Positions 37,725 to 50,748 of a DNA stretch of 64,000 nucleotides are shown piece by piece. Position numbers and translations under genes: made by a program. The stretch covers positions 5,518,001 through 5,582,000 of the forward strand of contig CM114271.1 of NCBI GenBank assembly GCA_050084515.1, written 5' to 3'. Each line of letters opens with the position of its first letter. The stretch's first letter is position 1. The DNA is from Blasia pusilla (Eukaryota > Marchantiophyta > Marchantiopsida > Blasiales). Under the pieces are notes generated by a model, which had not been told where the DNA came from, made no database searches, and was given only the letters and a program-made list of their open reading frames with translations.

Positions 37725-40700
37725 TTTGAGTTGTTTCTTCCCTTCAGTTTCAAAAATTTCCATATGTAGAAATTATGAATTATTTGAATTTACCCTTCCG
37801 TTCTCACGAGGGCAAAGCGAATCAAGATATGTTTAATTCAGAGATAAAGATACTATAAAATTATAAAGAAACTTACTTTTCTAATTAATTAATTATACAT
37901 ATTTTTCATCGATAGAAAAGGGAATTTAGACAAGGAATCAATTCCGAACATGAAGAAGGAATGTATATATAGGGAATGAAGTTTCAACGTGGGAGGGAAT
38001 ATGAGCTAGGGGAGTATGACACCGTTAGAGAGGAGGAATGGAACAACCTCCTTACTACTATTTCAAGAGAATTCTCCTTGTTTTCCTAAAATTATTGGGA
38101 TTGATCCTCTCCATCTTTCGCCATAGGAACGAAAAATAAGAGCATATCCCCATGGAGCAATTCCATGGTCACGAGATCCTTCATATGTTAAATCCACGAT
38201 TCTTATTTCACAAACCAGAGGTGGGTTGCCGATCCTTGTGCGCCGTGAAATTTACGGCATAGACATTTTAGGACCAATCCTTGGAATTGAAAGGCTTGCA
38301 ACCGATTATTTTCTTAATTCCTTCGTAATTGAGAGTTCGGAACCGTTTTAGATCTACTTGGAGACTAGTAGGACTGTAGGATCCGGGCCGGGAGGACCTT
38401 CCGTTGTGACTCCATGGGGACAGGCTCTAAAGGAAAAAAATAGCTCAATCCAATCTCAACTCTCTCAGACTTCTTTGTTGTATTCCAAATGGGTTCTCCA
38501 TCACCCACTTTTTATTGAGGTTGTCTTCCTCTAGCTCAATCCAAATCTCTATCTTTGTCCCTCTATATTATATATTTTTGGAGGGGCAGGGATAGATAAG
38601 AGGGGATGGGAGGAAAGAAGATTGAAGATCTCAAATAAAGAGGGTCAAGATATCATCTCTCTATTCACTTTGAATAACATAGGTATATAGAGGATAGAGA
38701 ATAAGAATGAGGCGAATAGGACGGGGAGAAAAACAGAGGCATATGGAAGACCTTCATTAGGTCAAGAGGGGAGGGATCAACCTTTGCTTCTCCAAAGAGG
38801 AATGAAGAGGCTAGGTATGAATTTGGATTAGATTTCTCTCTCTCCAAATAGATGAAAACGAACTGGCCTTAGAAAATGTCTATAAAGTTTCCCCTTTACG
38901 CAGTGAATTGTATATGGAAAGCTACTAATATATGATACTTTTGCAAGTTGTTATTCGATGCCAAAATCTTTTGACTTATTCCAATTAGATTGTTGAAAGG
39001 ACCATCACATGCACTGCAAAACAAAAAAAAATTGCGATTCATATTAAGGTTATGGAAGGTTTGATTGAATTAGGGGGTTGCCTATTTAATTTTTCCACTA
39101 AGTTTATATAATCATGTCTTGATCTTATAACAATAGTAATATTTACATATCCCAATCTTATGATCTAGGCAATAATCCATCGTCTTATCTAGTAGCCATA
39201 TTTTGAGACTATTAATTATCATTTGTATCTATAAAATAGATGGATAAATGCAATCATTCAACATGGGAACTTATTCAATAGCTAGTTGGAGATATTTTGG
39301 TTTTTTTAATAGTTGTATAATGGGATTTTATTTTAACGATGAAATAATTATACTAAATATTTTGTTTCAATTAATTGAATACCTTATGGATCTTCCAATA
39401 CACCTAGCATGTTTACTAGGAAATTTTAATGAAGATAAATAAACAAGAAATAGTCTAAAGAAACCACTTCATGGCTTACAACCACATACATTCTAGTTGG
39501 GATATAATGAACAAAATATCATAATTCTTTTATTTTCTAGGTCCCTACTTTTGAAAGTTTTATTTTCTTGTTCTCCACGTATATACTCCAACATAATTGG
39601 AATTTTCCTTCTAGAAGACTAGTGGGTAAAATTTTTTTAGTATGGATCCACCTCCACCTAATTTTATTCTTTTAAGTCATTCCCATTTTGTATCTCCTTT
39701 ACGTTCTCCTACTCAATCACTCATGTATGCACAATTTGAATATTTCTTACAATTAAGGTGTATCCATACCATGATCAGATGACCCTCAACCATTAGGAAG
39801 CATGTTATAACACTAGTATTGTGAATGCACATGTAAATATTCACCAATAATTTATAACATGCTGAAAATTTTATAAAAAGGAAGAAAAAGATATAGGAAT
39901 CCTCTTTAGGCAAAGAATGTTTTAACCCAATAGAGAAGATAACTATTTCCCTTTACAAGAAGAACCATAAATAGTATCAAGTAGTATATAAAATTTCAAT
40001 ACAATAAAAGCTCCTCCTTTCATGTTCCGTCCTTAAAAGACATAATTTCCATTAGATTCTATATTTACATTTTCTCTCAAGTTGAAAAATCTACATTATA
40101 AAATTACCCATAAACTTTTGTATGCTTGCTTAAAATGAAATAGTCCTCCATGATTAAAGTTTCCTTTTTATGAAATTTGACTTTCAATTCCCAAATCTTC
40201 ATAACAAGGGATGATTGGATACATGGGAGATAGGGATGAAAATGATTGGTGACCCAAGAAGGTTATGGATGCTAGCAGAGTAGTTAGTTAGAGAGTCAAA
40301 CTACAAAATATTATTTCTTTAATACAAAAATCCATATCCTTGGATGACACTAAAATAGATGGAGATAAAAAAACTCTTCCTAAAAGAGGAAGTAGGTGAA
40401 AGAAAATAGAATAACTAGTTTTAATGGATGGGATTGGGTACTAAAGTATATAGATACTAAAGTATCTTGTCTTTTCTAAACCCACTTCATTTGATGACAA
40501 TGATAGATTATTCTATAAGAAATATTTTGTCTTTTCTAAACCCTACTTCCACTCTTGAAAATGATTCTTTTGGTTTGAATACTTTAAAAATTATATTTTT
40601 CATTTCAACCCGTTTATGGTCCTTTCATAGGGACGGGGAGAAAGTAATTATCAAACACATATTTAGCACGCGTGGATCAACTAAATGGAGAAGAATGAAT

Positions 40701-41510
40701 CAGGGAGAACTTATAAGGATTGTAATTCACTTCATTGAAATGTTTGTCTTTACTTCATGGTCATACCACACCATGAGTATGATCATTTTCATGCAATGCA
40801 TTTGAATTTGGGTAATACACTCCATGGCCACATATAGTTGTTTTTGTATGCTTTCCCCCGAAATAGAATATGTGACAATCCAATTGTATCACATTTACAA
40901 TGAAGCCTTTGGCTATATCATGTCCCAAAATGAATGTCCCCACAAAATTCATGCTTCGTCCACCAAGGAAGTTATACTTTCAAGAGGATCCTTCTAGTCT
41001 TCCTAGTATATATGATTCCTAGTTGAGAGCTATGAAGTGGTAAAACTTTGACCGAATCTACTAATAATTTCACTGAATTATTAATTATGATCTTACTTTA
41101 AAACATCTAAATTTGGGAGAAGACCCTAAGGCTTGAGCATGAGGGTGTACATGACACAACCAAATAAATTTTTTGGTGGTTTGATTCAAGGCTTGGGTAG
41201 TTATTTTATGTTCACATAACAAATTCCATGAAAATATTTGGAATATTCATTTTTTAATGTCTAACGTAAATTTCAAGATCTTATAGGGAAACCTTATTTT
41301 CCTCACGAAAAATTTCCCAAAATTTTTGAGTCTCAATTGAAATCTCTAAAAACTTCCAATTGGTTTTTTTAAGGAACAATAACACTTACTAAATATTTGC
41401 CTCGTCTCCTCGTAAGAAACAAATTTATGTTGGTTATTTTATAAATTAACAAATAAAACTATATTTAACTTTATTTTTTTTGTATTTATTAAGTTTGTAT
41501 ACTTTGTTTA
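37725..41510. other. AT-rich intergenic DNA
   Basis: No gene or element recognised. An imperfect repeat AATATTTTGTCTTTTCTAAACCC occurs near 40520, with a related phrase near 40465. Confidence 0.4.
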
Positions 41511-41687
41511 TCTATATTATTAAAAGAGGATAGGGTTTAGGAAGCCATCCTCTTGTTTTGACACGTAAACTTTTGTAAGCCTTCCCGGATTGACACGTGT
41601 ATAAGAGCATTTAATCAAGTGCTAATAAGAAGAAATAAATGTACTAAAGGATTTTTTCACCCATGCATTGCGCGGGCAAGATGCTAG
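41511..41687 (+). mobile_element. Short non-autonomous Helitron (177 bp), best copy
   Basis: Starts TCTATATTATTAAAAGAGGA after host A (41510). It contains TTTGACACGTAAAC and TTGACACGTG blocks and ends CCCATGCATTGCGCGGGCAAGATGCTAG-T. A GC-rich hairpin (GCAT TGC-GCGG-GCA..ATG) immediately precedes CTAG at 41684-41687. It has both Helitron ends, A/T target placement and no target duplication. It is far too short to encode RepHel, so it must move with proteins supplied elsewhere. Confidence 0.8.
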
Positions 41688-42210
41688 TAAGCAATATAAT
41701 ATAAATTCAACCGTAGGATAAGTATTTGTACATCACAACTCACAAGAGCTAAACATCATTTGAGGGCCTTTACCAAAGGATGACGACTAAGAAAATATTA
41801 AATTGGCGATCAAAATATTTGGCCAATACACCAAAGTATAATTTTATGCCAATTCCCACACATCTCGTAATGTATTACATTTAGTATTTTAAAGAGTATT
41901 TCTTAAATTTTTAAACAACTACGTTTCCCTCCTCACACTCTCTCTCTTATAATATTTTCCCTCCCCAATTTAGATGCTCATCTCAACGTTTATTGGATGA
42001 AAGTTGAGCAAAATAGTTGTTTTCAACCACTCTACTTGTAATTTTGAGCGAAAAAGCCACAAGGAGCTTAGCATGTGAGGTTGAATGCTCCGAGTAGAAT
42101 AACCATACCCATTAAAACTATAGGAACAAGGAAATATGTTAACCTTGGAAAAGTTACTCAAGTCAATATATTATATTGACATGAAATCTCATACATCCTT
42201 TCTTCCCCCA
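41688..42210. other. AT-rich spacer
   Basis: Nothing recognised. Confidence 0.4.
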
Positions 42211-42330
42211 TCTATATAATTAAAGAGAATGAAGTGTGAGGAAACCCTCCTCAAGTGTTGGCATCTGGCCTCTAAGGGCTCCTATGGTATCGACACGTCT
42301 CAAAATTAATATTGGAGATCAATTCAATAA
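42211..42330 (+). mobile_element. Helitron 5' portion
   Basis: TCTATATAATTAAAGAGAAT starts after host A, followed by AAACCCTCCTC and TCGACACGTC blocks as in the other copies. No convincing hairpin plus CTRR end was found downstream, so the 3' end is missing or decayed. Confidence 0.5.
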
Positions 42331-45300
42331 GTAGGCAAATCAATTAGACAGCGATGGATAATTTAAATTACCCATGCATCTCATAGGAATCAATCTGTAT
42401 TCCATTTAATCATCAATTGTAATTTAGATGATTTGTGCTTTCTAATGCAACAATATGTTGATCTACTTGTTCTCTTAATGCTAATGTTGGAATGTACATC
42501 CCACCTTAGGGAATAGCTCATCCTTGTCCCTTATTTCAAATGGCATAAAAGTTATGGATGGCAAAATGTAAATGTGTGATAAATATATATAATAGGAATT
42601 CTATCTCGAGCAATATTGACAAAGTCAAGAAGAAACATACAAGCACTGTTAATCCATCATACAATAGCATGTGACGGTGAGAAGATGAATAGGCATGCTC
42701 CAACTTCTTTCTTATATTCTTTATAACTCACTAACTCAATCTTGCCAAACAAGATTAAGAACTCTATTGGAACACAATATAATATGAACGAGACGCAGTC
42801 TTCTATACAAAATTGGAGATATTCAAAAATGATAGAGGAGGATATTAAATTCTGAATTGATAAAAAAAACCCTTGAAAACTTATAGATAGTTCTTATTAC
42901 TTATATTAATCCCAAATAAATATTTCAAATATATCATATATATTAAAATTAATTTTTATAAAATAAACAATACTATCACCTATAAGTTTGGAAGTTGGTG
43001 CATGTAGCGAATAGTGCAAGATAGATCATTCTATAATTACAATAAATCTAGAAATCCAAATGAAACCAATATGTAATTAATTAACCATTTGTTAACACAA
43101 CTACAAACTGATACTGTTTTGTTGTTATTGCAAAAAGACTCTTTACATAGAAAGGGTATCTCTATATTCCTCCCTTCCCAACCCCATCCACTTTATTTTG
43201 AATATAGTCTCTAGAGGAACGGAAGGTTGTTCCATCGTTCCCTCGACTTTTTCCACCAAGGCTCGTGATCAAACATGCTAAACATCAAGGCATTAGTCTC
43301 CTTTACCAAGTCAACGTCCTTGCGCTTGTTGACAACTCTCGCTCTAGCGGTCCAACCTTCCATGTATATACCCCTTTCACCTTGGAGCATTCCCGCTTGA
43401 AATGACTAGGATCACTTCATACCTAACACCCTCTAGCGTTGGTTTCACTTGAGATCAACCCTTGCTTGGAATTCGGTGATTGCTAAGGTTTTAAAATTTT
43501 GGATTATGGACCCATGTGTGGCCTTGTCTTATCGGGTTTCCTCTTGTTCACTCTGCCAAACGATGCCTCTTAATTCGTAACAAGAACCATCTTGTCTCAC
43601 TTCTCAAGACTCAGATTGACCGCCATAAGTTGGGTAGCTATGTCAATGGACACCTTTAGCTTTCCAAATTGGTTGCCAACATTGTAGCACTTTGCTTCCT
43701 TAGTTTTCCTCACTTATTTTCTATAAGGTTGAAGATTTAGCCATTTTTTGACATATCATCAATGACCACCAACATCTCTTGGAATAAAGTAATAAAACTC
43801 TTAATCGAGCCTCCCAACTGCATTTTCTGCAACCAAATCGTGGCTTGGGTCACTTTATCCTTGGGTGCCAAACACCTCCTCATCTTTAAGGTGAGCATCT
43901 CCAAATTTGACTCCATGGTGTTCTAGTGCTTGCAAAATTCCCCATACCACATAAGCGCACATGCCTCTGATTTCAAAGAGTCCTCGACTCCCCACCAGAC
44001 CCTCAAAACTTGATAATATAAGTCCCAAAAACACGCTCTGCCTTTATCACGCATTGATTGAGGCCCTTGATATCCATCTTGCCCCTATATATATGTAACT
44101 TCTTCCTCATGGCTCCTAATTGATACTTTGGGGATGAGATTGAAGATGAGCTATATGCCTTCATGGTCTTTCCAATCACATAATCCACGTGGACTTGCAA
44201 TTGTTCCTTCGATGCCTCGAACATGGTGAGTAGAATCTCATCAAAATTCGCTGGAAGTAGAATCCCCATGAGTTTTTTCCGAGTATGCTTTCTAACCTTC
44301 CTCTTCACCAACAATGATTGCTTGGGTTCACCCATTCGGGTGTTGCATCCCTCAAGGTTTAGTTCCTTCCAATGAGTCGCCAAGAGTCTTGGGTAGGAAT
44401 TTTTTGCCGATTGGCATTTCATCCCCAAAACCCTCATCAATCATGATAGGACAACTTGTTGAATTTATTTATATCCTTGAAGTCTTGTGGAAGATTGGGT
44501 TGTTTGAGGTCCATGACCTTTTTCCTAGTTCTATGGAGGTTGTCCCCTAACACAAACAATAACATAACTTTATAAAATTGTTGAAGTGTTACTTAATGAT
44601 TAACTTTATTTCCAACCAAAAAAAGTAAACATCCCTTTTATTTGTAGATTCTAGTGATTTTTTGATGCATATGTTTTCCCAAGGAGTATCATGTTTATAA
44701 TTAAAGTTTTCTCGAATACTAGGCAGTAAAGCCAAGATATTCTCAAATATTTTCCAATCTTCATAGTTCCGATCCTTTTTGGTTTTACACAAAGATTTTC
44801 GTATGGAAGTGCAACGAAGAAGAAGATCTAGCTTCATAATCAAATACTCGAGGAATATAATTTCCCATATCCTCCCTTTCCAAGGGGATCTACCCATTCA
44901 CAAAATAAGTATTTGGTTTTTTAAATACTAATAACCATGTTCCTTGCGTAAGATGAATATATTTACTCACTCCACCATTTAGTCTTTCATTTATAATATA
45001 TTCATCTTATTTTTATGATACATAAGTAAGATTAGAGGCTTGATTGTATTATGAAATATGCCACTTAACTATATTTCTCCTAGTATGAAGTGAATTAATC
45101 CAAACAAATATATTTAGTTGCAATAGTAAAACTCCATGCTTAATTATAATTTCGTGTTATATATCTAAAGGTTTCATGCCGATTGTGTCCTTATTGGATT
45201 ACTGGGAAGTGATTATTGGCTTTGATGGGGAGTAGTTGGAATTTCTTGTGTTAGATTTGACGTCATCCATTTTTTGTTGCCAAAATTGTACATAAATGTT

Positions 45301-46390
45301 TTTTTGTGTAGAAATTTGCATTCTTTTTTAACCTCCAAAATGTTTTTTTCTATCTTATCTTTTCAGAATTTCACTTTGAAAACTTTCTATCATGTTATTT
45401 CTACTATAATTCTTATGTATAATTTTCCTTGTGATTTTTTTAATACTAGAAATTTTCTACAAAAATGCAAACCAAAACATAAAAGACTTTTCATGTGTAA
45501 TGTGATGGGAAGTGATGTTTCTCCCCATAAACAAGGTATATTCATAAATACTATATCTATATACTTGTTATGTTGGGAGAATGCTTTATGAATATCATGC
45601 ATCTTTCAAGAAAGTAAAGCTAGTTTTGCTAGTTTTTTTCATTTAGATGTCAAAATTTTGTCATAATAGCGCACTTACAGGCTTTTGTATCAACTTTGGA
45701 ATTATCTAATAAGTAAACCAAAACAGGAGAAAAATTGATTTTAAACTTGTATAGCGTGTAAATGATTATTTATATCATTATAATTGGAGAGTTCCATTTT
45801 GATTTTTGAATATCTCTCATCTTGACCAGTAGTATTGCATGCCCTTGTAACCAATAACATAATTTGAAGCTGAATTCAGATTTTTGAGGGTTAGTTAAGT
45901 CATTGGTCATTGGTAATTACATGTCTTTAATTTCAAAATTTCCATGCATAGACGGGCATCTTTAGTGTGTATGGGATAGGCGCATCACTTCCCCATAACA
46001 ACTTCCCACATTAATTGGAGATGAGAATTTATTATTACATTCGTGTGAAGGTTACGTGGATAGGCTAGATATTGAGGAAAAAAAATAACGAATGCATATG
46101 TAGAGGTCGTAAATAATTGAAGTTTTAATATAATTAAAATTAATAAAATCATATATAAGTAAATAGTAAAAAACAGTTTAATATGTATATTTTAAAATAA
46201 AAATCTTATAAATACGAAATTAAACGTTGATTAGTTTTAATTAAATTTTCAATGCCTCACAAGAGATAACGACGAACCTAAAAAAAATGCATGATAAAAA
46301 AACCTTCAGAAAACAAAAATGCCTTATAATAGAGTTTCCTAGTTATAGAGCCTATAAGTAGGAAAACTCATTTTATTTGATTTGAAAGAA
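42331..46390. other. AT-rich intergenic DNA, possible decayed retroelement
   Basis: The minus-strand frame at 44440-44003 and shifted frames down to about 43300 are more codon-like than their surroundings (for example KVTQATIWLQKMQLGGSIKS). They may be a decayed retrotransposon gag, but no diagnostic motif was found. The remainder shows no feature. Confidence 0.25.
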
Positions 46391-47623
46391 GTATTTGAAA
46401 TGTGGACTTGCTAGATTATCTTGCGAAATTACGCCACCACCACAAGAGAATTGCGCCGGGCAGTCCGTCCAGGGTAGCTCCGCCGAACGTCACTCTCCCT
46501 GCCCCTGCCCCTGCCCCGCAAACCGCTGTCTCGGGGACCCGTGAAGGAGGCTCACTCGGCGGAGCGGTGACCGGGAGTAGGCGGTGAGCGGCGCGCTTTT
46601 TGATTCAAACTCATGCGAACCGGCCGTCGACCGAGGTTAAAGTGAACTGCGGAAGTTACCAGGGATGGAAACGAAGGAGGTTCTAACCTTTCCGCGCGGG
46701 CAAGAGTCCGAACAATGTTCCCAATCCGTTTCGCGCCTTCTCCGCCCTTCTTTCCCCCTCGCGCAGCTTCTATTGCGGCAGTGAGCGCTCTAGCTGCAGC
46801 TCTTTGATACCATCGATCTGTGGCCATGGCGACTTGTGGATCTTGCCGTATCTGCCATTACGTGCTGTAGCCCGCGCTGCGTGTGCAGGTTGTTTTTGCG
46901 CCTCATTTGGTGCACATTTGTTATTTTGGAGGTGCTTTCCATGTCTTTGTGCTGAAAAGAAGTAGGTGCAGTGCGTGCGACTGTAGTGAGTGCTGTGCAT
47001 CGAGGCTGGATGCGATCCGTTCCCCGTTGGAGTGAGTGTCTTCATTTCGTACATTGCTAGCGCTAATCGCTGCTCGGTACAGGGAAGATGGACGTTGTTG
47101 GTTGGTGCGTTGAGCTGTAGGATCAGGCCGGGTTCTTGCATTCTGATCTTTCACGGGAGTCGGAGAAGGTTGTTTGTGTGTGGGCATAGTTCTTGCTTGG
47201 TTCATCCCGCACCTCGTAGCACTGTGTTGGTTGATCCTCAGGGATGGTCTTTGCAGTATTGGCGTAGGGCAGCACTCTGAGCGTGTCGTTGTGGTTTGCA
47301 TTCCATCCTGTAGGGAAGAGGTTTGTGTAGGAGCTGACGAAAGCAGTAAAGTTCTATCACTTGGGAGGAGCTCGAGGAAAAGTGAGGAGGGACCTTTGGT
47401 GGCGCGAAGGCCTTCCGGGCAAGGTCAGAGAGTTTACTCGTGAAGGAGCCGGGGATATTGAAGGATTGGGGCTTGATTGCCTCGACTTGGCGTTTTCTTC
47501 TCGGAAAGAAGGGTTTTAGACTAGTCTTGGTGGCGCATTGCTTCTAGAAACAGGGAGTTTCGTCACCGAAAGGATTATCTCGGGGCACTCGCATACCGGC
47601 TGTTTTAAAACTGCAAGTGAGCA
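46391..47623 (+). other. GC-rich upstream/leader region of the DUF4057 gene
   Basis: Composition changes sharply at about 46430. The region probably holds the promoter and 5' UTR of the downstream gene. It also contains a minus-strand frame 46827-46552 (91 codons, starting MATDRWYQRAAARALTAAI) with a good start context CGCCATGGCC. That could be the first exon of a divergent gene, but no continuation or family was recognised. Confidence 0.35.
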
Positions 47624-50600
47624 ATGCCTGTTGAAAATAGTCCCGCCAGTACCGCGAGGAGGGGCACCACTCCACCGGGTGGGCCGTCCACATTTGATCT
47701 CTTCAGTTGGTCGGAAGGCCCTGACACAAGCCAACGTACTGTGGTAAGGCACTCGGCCACCAATGACAGCGCTGCTTTCGCTGCTGCAAGCGATCAGAGT
47801 TGCACCAGCCCTCCGGGCAGGTCGACCATCCGTATGCATCAGGTAATCTGCACCTGGGTCTTGAACATCAGCCAGTAGGCATTTCAGCGATTGAACTGTT
47901 ATCTCGTCGACGGACGTATCAGTGTCCTAGTGTCGTTGCCAAATGTGAAGTAATGTGGCTGTAGTTCAGTTAGATACTGACAGGACGCGAACGATCTTGC
48001 GCGTAGAGACACAGCTGTACGGGGGTCGATCGTGGCCGGGATCACGCGAAATGGCTTGTACTTCTCAAGAAGAGATGGTTGTATGTTTGTCTTGCTTAGC
48101 TAAGACCGTCTTCCGAAATCATCGTCTGTCCAAGTAATTTGGCGAGCTGCTTTGGACCCTACGAGGCATCACCTGCTGGAGGATATAACGAACCCTCTTC
48201 ACGACCTACACTCAGTAGGTCAGCTGGTTCTGCCTTAGTTCCGCATATTTGAAGACCGTAATGTACACTTACAAGTGATGGTTCGAGCTTGTAGCCTGCA
48301 GGAGGAATGAGTTCATTGAAGTTTGGAGAGCATCTAACGCCTGATGAAGCTGAGGCTCTAGTCAAAAGGTAATTGACACCTCAGCCTGTGGGCTTTCGAG
48401 TTGCAATCCCCTCCGTGTTCTTGAAGCCTGGTTTACCCTTTAGAGATCTTTCCGCTGTGTGAACGGCACTCCCACTCCCGCTGTGGAGGACGTTGTGTGA
48501 GCAACCCCACATTATGTACTTTTGGTGTATAGGAAGAACGAGTCATATCTCTGTTTCATACAGGCAGGGAATTGCACCTCTGTAACCGCTCAGGTTTCTT
48601 CCAACCTCACTTTCCTAAAATGAGAACACTTTACACTCTCAGGGCTTCTTCTGCGAACAGTAGCGGAAGAGACCCTTTACCAGTTTTACCCTTTAGTGCA
48701 GGAGGCATACTTCTGAAGGAAAAAAGAGAGAAATGTGTGGGAATGCGATATTTGGTGAAGGAGCCCCAGAGACCGACACAATGTTAGCAGACTTACCCTC
48801 AAGCTCCCCAGGATAAGGACAAAGCTTCTCATGCTGTTATTGGGCTTGATGGATAAACAACAATCCATTTTGTTAAGTGTCCTTAAGTACATGTAGCTTT
48901 AACCGATTTGGGTTGCCACTGCTTTGATCATGCAGGCGTCCCGGATCCGAGGTGAAGAGGAAAGAGATGTTCGGCAGTGGAATCTTTGCTGAAGGAGTTG
49001 GTGACGGCAGCGAACTCGGAATTGGGATAACTTCAGCAGATAGAACCTGTGTTCGGCTTCATCAGGTGAGGCTTAGTGACTGTACCTGTGTACTGATGCG
49101 CGGTGACATGCCGACTACGATAGAAAGTGCTGCGTGGAGCACTCACCGCATGACACATTTGGTTTGTGGTACCCTGACAAGAAAATTTATTGACATAGGC
49201 TGCCAACCTTTACGCTGCTTATAACGTCCATGATTGAGCTTGATGGGGCATTCATCGGTAGATACCCCGATCTCAGGCTCTCTTGGTTCTGAAGTTCCAT
49301 TTGTAAACTTGTTGTCAGTACTAACAGTTCCAAAGACACGAATTAAGCTTCATCGTGCACTTGATCTGATAGGAAGTTGCCATCGTGCCCATAGGACTTT
49401 CCGCGGTTTAATGTAGGTTCCCATTTTGTGTGAGTTGGAAGCCTCTTAGAAGCCTACTCTAATCCTGAAGGAATGACGGTGATCTAACCAAGAGAAGACC
49501 TTAAGGTTTCCTTGATGTACAGCGGTTTGTGTCTGATGCCAAAGCAAAGGAATTGTTGGGCAACGAAATTTTTGCTGTCGATGATCCTGCATTCCCTGAC
49601 CCAAGACGGAATCAAGATGCACTTCGGCGAAATGTCCGTATCTCCGTAGTATAGTAGAAGCCCAAGGCCATAGGTATCCCTGCATTATTTGACTTCTTAA
49701 GTAACGTCATGCTTTTCAGAACTGTAGCTATAGCAATCCTGAAGCCAAAGCCTTAAGAGTGATTTTTAATAACAGAAATTGGGAGATTCTTGAATCAGTG
49801 TGAGAGTACGTGGATTCGTTTGTCCTGTGTCCCATCACACTAGATTTGAGAAGTTTTCAAACCACCTTTCCTTTCCAGCTGCCTAAGTCATGAATCTCTC
49901 AAGGGTCTCAGTTGCAGTCCGAGTCTACCTGCACGTCCTGAAGTACTCCTGTTCTTCAATCTCAGCCTGCAGGTGGAGTCAGTCAAATCCAGTTTGGTGG
50001 TGAGGAGCTAACTTCTCCAAAGAAGCCTACGTCAATTCCAGAAGTTGCGAAGCAAAGAGAGCTGAGTGGGAGCACTGAGACCACTCTAGACCTGAAGCAC
50101 CGAAACTTCTCGAATGCCAAGGCCAAGGAGCTGGTTGGCAGCAACATATTTGGGCCTGCTCCGCCTGATGTACCACCTCGGCGCACAGCTATGGAGGTGA
50201 GGGACGTGCAACAGGATGTCGGTTCTGCTGAGACTCCACCTCGCAATCTCCGTACCTCTGTCAAGGTCTCCAATGTAAGTCCGGTGTGTAAATTTTTCTT
50301 TCTATAATTTGAAGCTGAACTGGAGCAGCCTCAAGCTCGCCCTGTCTAGAGTGGTGTGTCCCTGATCCTGTGTTTCAGATGATTGGTACAGTTCTTGCCA
50401 GGTTGAGTTTCTCAGAGTTTCCTTTCAGGAATTTAAGAAGCATTGAGTGACCCCTTTCTTCTGGAATTGCAGCCTGCAGGTGGGCGAAGTCAGATAGCTT
50501 TTGGGCATGAGGACAATCAAAACTCTGCTAGGAAGGTGGATCCGCACAAAATAGCTGAGCTCGGTGGCAACAACATATTCAGCGATGATCCTCAGACCCC

Positions 50601-50748
50601 AGTTGTGGATGCTCATCATCTCAGTGCAGCTAAACTTCGAGAGATGAGTGGTAGTGATATCTTCGCAGATGACAAACCTGTAGGTAGGGACTCCATTGGT
50701 GGAATTCGTAAGCCTCCAGGTGGTGACAGCACCATTGCCCTGGTTTAG
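47624..50748 (+). CDS. DUF4057-family plant protein, five exons
   Basis: A plant-specific protein of unknown biochemical role. Exons: 47624-47842, 48295-48368, 48936-49065, 49966-50274, 50473-50748. GT-AG introns and consistent phases give 1008 nt (335 aa). The N-terminus STFDLFSWSEGP is the family's opening block, and the C-terminus GGIRKPPGGDSTIALV its closing block. The body consists of repeated modules: a PAGG-x-S-x-I/L-x-FG unit at the start of exons 2, 4 and 5, and a short motif seen as KRKEMFGSGIFAEG, AKAKELVGSNIFG, HKIAELGGNNIFS and AKLREMSGSDIFA. It looks mostly disordered, hydrophilic and without a signal peptide or membrane segment. The start was chosen because it gives the usual distance to the SWSE block. 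Intron sequences contain decayed exon-like copies. Confidence 0.9.
48695..48785 (+). pseudogene. Decayed exon-3-like copy in DUF4057 intron 2
   Basis: One frame reads KREMCGNAIFGEGAPETD, matching KRKEMFGSGIFAEGVGD of true exon 3, about 215 bp upstream of it. It lacks a usable acceptor context and the flanks have drifted. The sequence just before it (TGCAGGAGGCATACTTCTGAAG) recalls the start of exon 2. Confidence 0.5.
49440..49655 (+). pseudogene. Decayed exon-4-like copy in DUF4057 intron 3
   Basis: The frame from 49508 reads LDVQRFVSDAKAKELLGNEI... and ends RRNVRISV. This parallels LDLKHRNFSNAKAKELVGSNI... and PRNLRTSV of true exon 4. The upstream part (AGAAGCCTAC..) also resembles exon 4 DNA but contains TAA. 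It is probably a relic of an extra repeat module or an exon duplication. Use as an alternative exon cannot be excluded from sequence alone. Confidence 0.65.

Noticed and set aside
44003-44440. 145-codon minus frame as a host gene
   Set aside because: No start context, no family, and surrounded by shifted codon-like debris. More likely a decayed retroelement.
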